A DNA stretch of 40,652 nt from Geofilum rubicundum JCM 15548 (GTDB lineage Bacteria > Bacteroidota > Bacteroidia > Bacteroidales > Marinilabiliaceae), in contig NZ_BAZW01000038.1 in the NCBI RefSeq assembly GCF_000974365.1, forward strand, positions 1-40,652. The letters are read 5' to 3'. The notes under the pieces were generated by a model. That model worked only from the letters and a program-made list of their open reading frames with translations, ran no database searches and was not told the DNA's origin. Position numbers and translations under genes: made by a program. Shown piece by piece: positions 36,065-40,652 of this stretch (within the stretch, counting starts at the first letter, position 1; each line of letters opens with the position of its first letter).

Positions 36065-37039
36065 CTACTTTTTGTAATCAACGGTAATCGTTTCAATCGT
36101 TCCATCCGCCCGGTAGTTGAGATCGGCGAATCGGGTACTGCGTAAATGGGTCTGACCAGAAATTTCAACATCGTGAAAGAACAGGTACCATTTTCCTTTG
36201 AACTCGACAATGGAGTGGTGGGTGGTCCATCCAAGCACCGGATTTAACAGGACCCCTTTGTAGGTGAAGGGTCCGTATGGGTTGTCGCCCATGGCATAAC
36301 ACAGTTTGTGGGTGTCGCCGGTGGAGTAGGAAAAGTAGTATTTTCCCTGGTGTTTGTGCATCCAGGAGGCTTCAAAAAAACGGCGGTTGTTGTCGCCGTT
36401 GAGCAGCGGTTGGCCATTCTCATCCAGAATAACAAGATCTTTGGGAGCCTCATCAAATTCGAGCATGTCGTCCCTCATCTTCACCACTTTGGCACAGAGT
36501 GCCGGTTCGTTATCTGCCGGCAGGGCACCGCATTCAATGGCTTTGTTGTTGCGGTAGCGTTGCAACTGTCCCCCCCAGATACCACCAAAGTACATGTAGT
36601 GGGTGCCGTCATCTTCTTTAAAGAGGCAGGGGTCGATGGAATAGCTGCCATCGATGGGAAAGGGCTGTGGTTTATACGGGCCCTCCGGACGGTCGCTGAT
36701 GGCTACCCCGATGCGAAAAATGTCTGTTTTGTCTTTCAAGGGAAAATACAGATAGTATTGGCCATCTTTATAGGCCGCGTCGCTGTCCCACAGCTGACGA
36801 CCGGCCCAGTTGATGTCATCTACGTCGAGGGCCTTACCGTGGTCTACGGCTTTACTGTCCACATCATCCATGGAAAAAACATGGTAATCTTTCATGGCAA
36901 AGTGGGAACCCAAATCGTCTTCGGGAACGCCCGCCTCGTAATCATGTGACGGGTAGATATATAGTTTTCCGTTAAAAACATGGACAGCCGGATCGGCAAT
37001 GTAAAGGTCTTTTGTCAAGTGGTCTCTTACCATAGTCAT
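36065..37039 (-). CDS. glycoside hydrolase family 43 (beta-xylosidase / alpha-L-arabinofuranosidase)
   Basis: The 324-residue protein is a single five-bladed beta-propeller. The three acidic GH43 residues are visible: base Asp16 in IADPAVHVF, pKa modulator Asp136 in SIDPCLFKE and acid Glu223 in RRFFEASWMHK. There is no signal peptide, so it should act in the cytoplasm on imported xylo- or arabinoxylo-oligosaccharides. It is the last gene of the operon, 18 bases after the GH10 stop, and a strong terminator follows. Whether it is a xylosidase or an arabinofuranosidase cannot be decided from sequence alone. MTMVRDH has a second Met at residue 3 that could also be the start. Confidence 0.92.
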   Translation of the reverse strand: MTMVRDHLTKDLYIADPAVHVFNGKLYIYPSHDYEAGVPEDDLGSHFAMKDYHVFSMDDVDSKAVDHGKALDVDDINWAGRQLWDSDAAYKDGQYYLYFPLKDKTDIFRIGVAISDRPEGPYKPQPFPIDGSYSIDPCLFKEDDGTHYMYFGGIWGGQLQRYRNNKAIECGALPADNEPALCAKVVKMRDDMLEFDEAPKDLVILDENGQPLLNGDNNRRFFEASWMHKHQGKYYFSYSTGDTHKLCYAMGDNPYGPFTYKGVLLNPVLGWTTHHSIVEFKGKWYLFFHDVEISGQTHLRSTRFADLNYRADGTIETITVDYKK

Positions 37040-37057
37040 TCGTTTTTCAATGGGTGC

Positions 37058-38208
37058 TTATTTATTCTGAGTCATTTGTAAGATGTCGGCCACAGCCGGT
37101 TTGGCATGGTAGTCCCGATCGAAGAGCAAAGGATAGTCCATCCGGCCTCTGATGGGCCAGTTGTTTCTCCAGGATTGACTGTCGTTGACGCCCCAAAAGG
37201 TCACTCGGGTGATGTGCTCACTGTTTCTGAGAAACATCTCAAAAAAGTCACGGTATTTGTCCATTAAGGCCGCATTGGCTTCTTCTGAAATGCCGTTTGG
37301 ATAAGGGTTGTATTTTTCTTCAAGTTCATAGTTCAGGGAGATTTCAGCCGTCACCTGCTCCGAAGGCCAGGGGAGAACGGTAATGTCCAGTTCGGTAATC
37401 ATGGTTTTAACTCCCAGACTGGCCAGTTTAAGAATGGCTTGTTCCATTTCATCTACGGTTGGGGAGGGCAGGGTCAAATGGCCCTGTAAACCGACGGCAT
37501 CAATTTTCACGCCCTTGTCGATTAAATCTTTGACCATGTAGTAAATACCGTCCCGTTTGGCCGGTGTGGATACGGAATAATCGTTGTAGTACAATTCTGC
37601 TTCAGGATCGGCTTCCCGGGCGAATTCAAAGGCCATTTGCACAAATTCGGGACCTATGATTTCCACCCATTTGCTCTGGCGCCATGAGCCATCATCCAGG
37701 ATGGTTTCGTTCACTACGTCCCATCCTTTGACACGACCCTTGTAGCGTGAAACTACGGTTTGAATATGGTGGCGCATTCTTTCGATCAACACATCCCGGG
37801 ATACATCCTGGCCTTCCTCGTCGACAAATATCCAGTCGCCCGCCTGGGAGTGCCAGACAAGGGTGTGGCCGACAATGTGCATGTTGTTGGCTTCGCCAAA
37901 TTCAACAAAGGCATCCGCTTCTTCCCAGAAAAAATGATCCTCCCGTGGGTGAATGTTTGCCATTTTCATGCAGTTTTCGGCCACGATGGAATTGAAATGT
38001 TTTTTGGTTAATTCAATGGCCTTGGGGTCATGGCCCGCTACCTGGTTCGTGTTAAGGGCCACGCCAACGACAAATTGGTCTTTAAAGGCATCTTTGAATG
38101 TCAGCTCTTTTTCCGGCGGTGTTGAGCAGCTGGTCAAAAGGAAGCTGTCGCCACAAAGAGAGCGGGTTTTAGCGCTGTTCTCATATTCTTTTTTTTATTG
38201 GTTGTCAT
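37058..38208 (-). CDS. glycoside hydrolase family 10 endo-1,4-beta-xylanase, lipoprotein (one frameshift near the N-terminus)
   Basis: GH10 enzymes cut the xylan backbone. The 359-codon open frame has the complete barrel: FNSIVAENCMKMANIHP, HIVGHTLVWHSQAG, the acid/base Glu in GWDVVNETILDDG and the nucleophile Glu in MITELDITVLPW (residues 144 and 249 of that frame). It appears to start at TSCSTPPEKE without a proper Met. Just upstream, in another frame, MTTNKKKNMRTALKPALFVATA begins at 38208. Adding one T near 38142 joins them through AFLLTSC, giving a lipoprotein signal with lipobox LTSC and 383 residues. The enzyme should thus be anchored outside the cytoplasm. It lies between the symporter gene (15 bases) and GH43. 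Confidence 0.92.
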
Positions 38209-38223
38209 TATTAAGCTTTATCA

Positions 38224-39699
38224 CTATTTTTTTTTGGCATTTCGGCGTGATCCCAATTCTCTTTCAATCATCACTTCTTTTTCTTTGTTGATTTCATAGA
38301 AGAAAAGGGCGGCAACGGCCATGAAGAAGGTGATGGCCGGGTAAACGCTCATGGTCATCAGAATGCCCTGAATGGCTTGATCTGACTGTATATGAAGCAG
38401 GGGGTCATAGCCGTAAAAAGATAATAGGCCGGCTACCAGGGCACCGCCAATGGCCAGACCTGCTTTAAGACCAAAAATCATGGCGGAAAAGACAATGGCA
38501 GTGGCCCGGCGGTTGTTTTTCCATTCTGAAAAATCGGCGACATCCGCAATCATGGCCCAAAGTAAGGGAATGGTTAATCCGTAAAAGAAACCGTGTATGA
38601 TTTGGGTGATGAAGACCAGGGCTATTTTGTCGGGTGCTATAAAGAAAAACATGAATTGAGCGACGGCCGAAATGGCCAGCGCGACACCAAAGAGGTCCCT
38701 TTTGCCGTATTTATCGGCAATGGGTTTGGATAAGGCGATGGCAATAATCATCAAAATGATACCTGCGGCATTAAACAAACTGAATCCCGATGAAGGCGCG
38801 TCTTCAGGCCAGTGAAAACCGACCAGACCCATACTGGTCAGCAAGCCGTTCAGTCCGTCGATGAATCCGTTAAAGCCAATGGATGTCAGAAAAGCAGCCA
38901 GTTCGGCTTCGTCCAGGTAATTTTCAAAATAGTAGATGTAGATACCGCCTTTGAGCGACAGGGTGATGAAAATGAAGATGGTAATTAGGAGCATGACCAC
39001 CCATGGTCGGTTTTTAACCAGATCTGTTAAGTCCTGCTTCACACTGGATACCTGATCGGCAGAAGGAATAATTCTTTCTCTGGTGGTTAAAAAAGTGATG
39101 ATGAAGAAAAGGACGCCCACGGCAGCAAAAATACCCATGACATTTTCAAAGCCAACGGCCTTGTCGCCGTCTCCCAAAATCAAAACCAATGGAAGCAGCA
39201 ATACCTGAACAATAAATTGGGCGATGGTAACCGCTGTAAAACGATAGGAGGAAAGGCTGTTGCGCTGCGACATGTCACCCGTTATGACCCCACTGAGTGC
39301 TGAATAAGGCAGGTTGTTGGCGGAATAAACCAGAACCAGAATGACATAGGTGATCATGGCATAGGCAATTTTTCCACCGGGACCAAAATCGGGGGTGCTA
39401 AAGGCCAGTAAGGCTATGATGCCGAAAGGTACAGAGGTCCATAATATCCACGGGCGGAATTTTCCCCAGCGTGTTTTGGTCCGGTCGGCAATAATGCCCA
39501 TGACGGGGTTGAAAAGTGCGCCAATCATACCGCCTGAAAAAATAATGATGGAGGCGGCATCTGCCGGAATTTTATACACGTCGGTATAGAAATAGGCCAA
39601 AAAGGTCATTAAAGTCTGAAAAATGAGATTGGCAGCTAGATCTCCTAAACTGTAGCCCACTTTCTCAAGTGTCGAAATTTTTTCTGGTGTGGTATTCAT
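38224..39699 (-). CDS. GPH-family sugar:cation symporter (MFS)
   Basis: The 491-residue protein has about twelve membrane helices and fits the glycoside-pentoside-hexuronide:cation symporter family (XylP, XynT, MelB): YSLGDLAANLIFQTLMTFL at the start, GALFNPVMGIIADRTKTRWGKFRPWIL (family motif between helices 2 and 3), NNLPYSALSGVITGD and WAMIADVADFSEWKNNRRAT in the second half. The cation can be sodium or proton. In this operon it should import xylo-oligosaccharides for GH43. The GH10 gene starts 15 bases after its stop. Its promoter, overlapped by a palindrome, lies about 85 bases upstream. Confidence 0.93.
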   Translation of the reverse strand: MNTTPEKISTLEKVGYSLGDLAANLIFQTLMTFLAYFYTDVYKIPADAASIIIFSGGMIGALFNPVMGIIADRTKTRWGKFRPWILWTSVPFGIIALLAFSTPDFGPGGKIAYAMITYVILVLVYSANNLPYSALSGVITGDMSQRNSLSSYRFTAVTIAQFIVQVLLLPLVLILGDGDKAVGFENVMGIFAAVGVLFFIITFLTTRERIIPSADQVSSVKQDLTDLVKNRPWVVMLLITIFIFITLSLKGGIYIYYFENYLDEAELAAFLTSIGFNGFIDGLNGLLTSMGLVGFHWPEDAPSSGFSLFNAAGIILMIIAIALSKPIADKYGKRDLFGVALAISAVAQFMFFFIAPDKIALVFITQIIHGFFYGLTIPLLWAMIADVADFSEWKNNRRATAIVFSAMIFGLKAGLAIGGALVAGLLSFYGYDPLLHIQSDQAIQGILMTMSVYPAITFFMAVAALFFYEINKEKEVMIERELGSRRNAKKK

Positions 39700-39774
39700 T
39701 TTTAAAAGGGTGTTTGAAATAAATAAAAATCCGGCGATGAGATGTACCAGTAATGGTCCCTTTTCTTTTCGCTC

Positions 39775-39802
39775 GTTTCACCAAAATTAGCACAGGCGAA
39801 AC
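39775..39802. promoter_or_regulatory. candidate operator overlapping the xylan operon promoter
   Basis: GTTTCACC (39775-39782) and GGCGAAAC (39795-39802) form an inverted repeat with 7 of 8 matching bases and a 12-base spacer. On the minus strand the spacer contains a TAATTTTG -7 box (39782-39789, ending in the left arm). Binding here would block transcription of the symporter operon. The regulator is not identified. Confidence 0.5.
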
Positions 39803-39844
39803 TATTCTTAACGGTTTTTTGATTTATTTACTCTATTAAAACAG

Positions 39845-39880
39845 AAAAATCCACCTGGCTATGTGCCAGAATGGATTTTT
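39845..39880. terminator. second hairpin in the hisIE-xylan operon interval
   Basis: AAAAATCCA (39845-39853) pairs with TGGATTTTT (39872-39880), with an inner CTGGC/GCCAG stem and a five-base loop. It has A-run and T-run flanks in both directions and follows the main hisIE terminator, as a second stop. Confidence 0.6.
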
Positions 39881-39897
39881 GCTCCCCTTTTTGATAC

Positions 39898-39947
39898 AAA
39901 AAAAGGGAAAAGCAGCTGGACCGTTTTGGCCCCTGCGTTTCCCTTTT
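39898..39947 (-). terminator. intrinsic terminator of hisIE
   Basis: AAAAGGGAAA (39901-39910) pairs with TTTCCCTTTT (39938-39947), then GCAG/CTGC inside after one mismatch. On the minus strand it is followed by a seven-base T run and lies 59 bases beyond the hisIE stop. Confidence 0.78.
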
Positions 39948-40005
39948 GGTAGGAGGTAAGCACCGGTGATGCTTATGGATTTCTTTTCAAACCGGCATTT
40001 GAAAG

Positions 40006-40605
40006 CTATTTATGTCTCTTTTTTAATTCACGGGCCAGATCTTCCAATCTAAAACCTTTATGAGTGAGTAGAACAATCAGGTGGTAGAGCAGGTCCGCCC
40101 CTTCATACAGGAAGTTTTCATCATCATTGGCCATGGCACCAATGATGGTTTCAACAGCCTCTTCGCCCACTTTCTGGGTGATTTTGCGTGTTCCTTTGGT
40201 AAACAGGCTGGTGGTGTAGGAGCCTTCCGGCATTTCGGCTTTGCGCTGGTCGATAAAATCCTGCAGATATTTTAGAAATTGAATGTCATCCTGTTGGTTG
40301 CTTTCATTCCAGCAGGTGTCTGATCCGGTGTGACAGGTGGGACCTTGCGGATCGCATTTGATCAGCAGGGTGTCATCGTCGCAATCAGAGGCCATGGATA
40401 TGACATTCAGGAAGTTCCCGGATTCTTCGCCCTTGGTCCACAAACGTTTCTTGGATCGGCTGAAGAAGGTCACGCGCTTTTCCTGCTTTGTTTTTTCGAG
40501 CGCTTCTGCGTTCATGTATCCCAGCATCAGGACTTTGCCTGTTGTGTTATCCTGTATAATGGCCGGGATGAGTCCGTCTGGTGATTTAGAGAAATCGATA
40601 TTCAT
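40006..40605 (-). CDS. hisI: bifunctional phosphoribosyl-AMP cyclohydrolase / phosphoribosyl-ATP pyrophosphatase
   Basis: The bifunctional HisIE carries out the second and third steps of histidine synthesis. The N-terminal HisI half has GLIPAIIQDNTTGKVLMLGYMN, RSKKRLWTKGEESGN, the magnesium-site SDCDDDTLLIKCDPQG and the zinc cysteines of PTCHTGSDTCW. The C-terminal HisE half, from about residue 120, has SYTTSLFTKGTRKITQKVGEEAVE, with EEAVET and the final ADLLYHLIVLLTHKG. The 199-residue length is typical. The usual upstream genes hisF or hisA are not visible in the remaining 47 bases. Downstream are two terminators, so it ends a transcription unit. Confidence 0.97.
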   Translation of the reverse strand: MNIDFSKSPDGLIPAIIQDNTTGKVLMLGYMNAEALEKTKQEKRVTFFSRSKKRLWTKGEESGNFLNVISMASDCDDDTLLIKCDPQGPTCHTGSDTCWNESNQQDDIQFLKYLQDFIDQRKAEMPEGSYTTSLFTKGTRKITQKVGEEAVETIIGAMANDDENFLYEGADLLYHLIVLLTHKGFRLEDLARELKKRHK

Positions 40606-40652
40606 GGTTGACTGTTTTTATCAGTTATGTGGTTCTTGGTGTTGACATATAT

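Noticed and set aside
1-40652. tRNA, rRNA, CRISPR arrays, insertion sequences, integrases or prophage genes
   Set aside because: None were recognised on either strand; the content is ordinary chromosomal housekeeping and accessory metabolism.

Overview
The window looks like a chromosomal stretch from a member of the Bacteroidetes (Bacteroidota), probably a polysaccharide-degrading anaerobe or facultative anaerobe of the Marinilabiliales/Bacteroidales type. The support is a gliding-motility/type IX secretion C-terminal domain, Bacteroidetes-restricted families (DUF4290, DUF4924), OmpA-tailed beta-barrels with 'GKKDKRH' linkers, TAnnTTTG-type -7 boxes, and an almost complete lack of Shine-Dalgarno sequences. 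The lineage below phylum is inference.

Layout. 1-8.3 kb (+): the end of an unknown gene, valS, dsbD and two tandem OmpA-type outer-membrane proteins. 8.4-13 kb: a DCC-family oxidoreductase gene, then a minus-strand housekeeping block (DUF4924, S4/Hsp15-like protein, pth, bL25, prs, engB). 13.1-18.7 kb (+): manA, lysC, lysA, udk and a 3'-5' exonuclease, with a minus-strand Dabb gene between lysA and udk. 18.7-20 kb (-): a secreted PKD/CHU_C protein. 20.1-28.4 kb (+): uvrD/pcrA, DUF4290, murA, a thioredoxin-fold protein without its cysteines, and grpE-dnaJ-oxyR. rmuC follows (-). 30-33 kb (+): an OmpA lipoprotein, a porin-family barrel and a GH88/GH105 lipoprotein. 33.1-35.9 kb: a LytS/LytT two-component pair (-), a small MotA/TolQ/ExbB-like membrane protein (+) and an SRPBCC/AHSA1 protein (-). 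36-39.8 kb (-): a compact xylan operon (GPH symporter, GH10 xylanase lipoprotein, cytoplasmic GH43) with a palindrome over its promoter. The right end holds hisIE (-).

The xylan genes form a coherent pathway: surface or periplasmic cleavage by GH10, import of xylo-oligosaccharides by the symporter, and intracellular debranching or hydrolysis by GH43. The grpE-dnaJ-oxyR run would tie chaperone and peroxide responses together.

A striking property is that ten genes are interrupted by frameshifts, and each is repaired by adding exactly one base, mostly at a short run of identical bases. This uniform direction points to deletion-type sequence errors rather than ten real pseudogenes or recoding events, so I annotate these as single spanning CDSs. 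I found no tRNA, rRNA, CRISPR array, insertion sequence or prophage, and no clearly new defence or mobile system. The more unusual points are the putative xylan operator, the oxyR linkage, the MurA Cys-to-Asp site, the diverged second OmpA paralogue and short intergenic repeat clusters.
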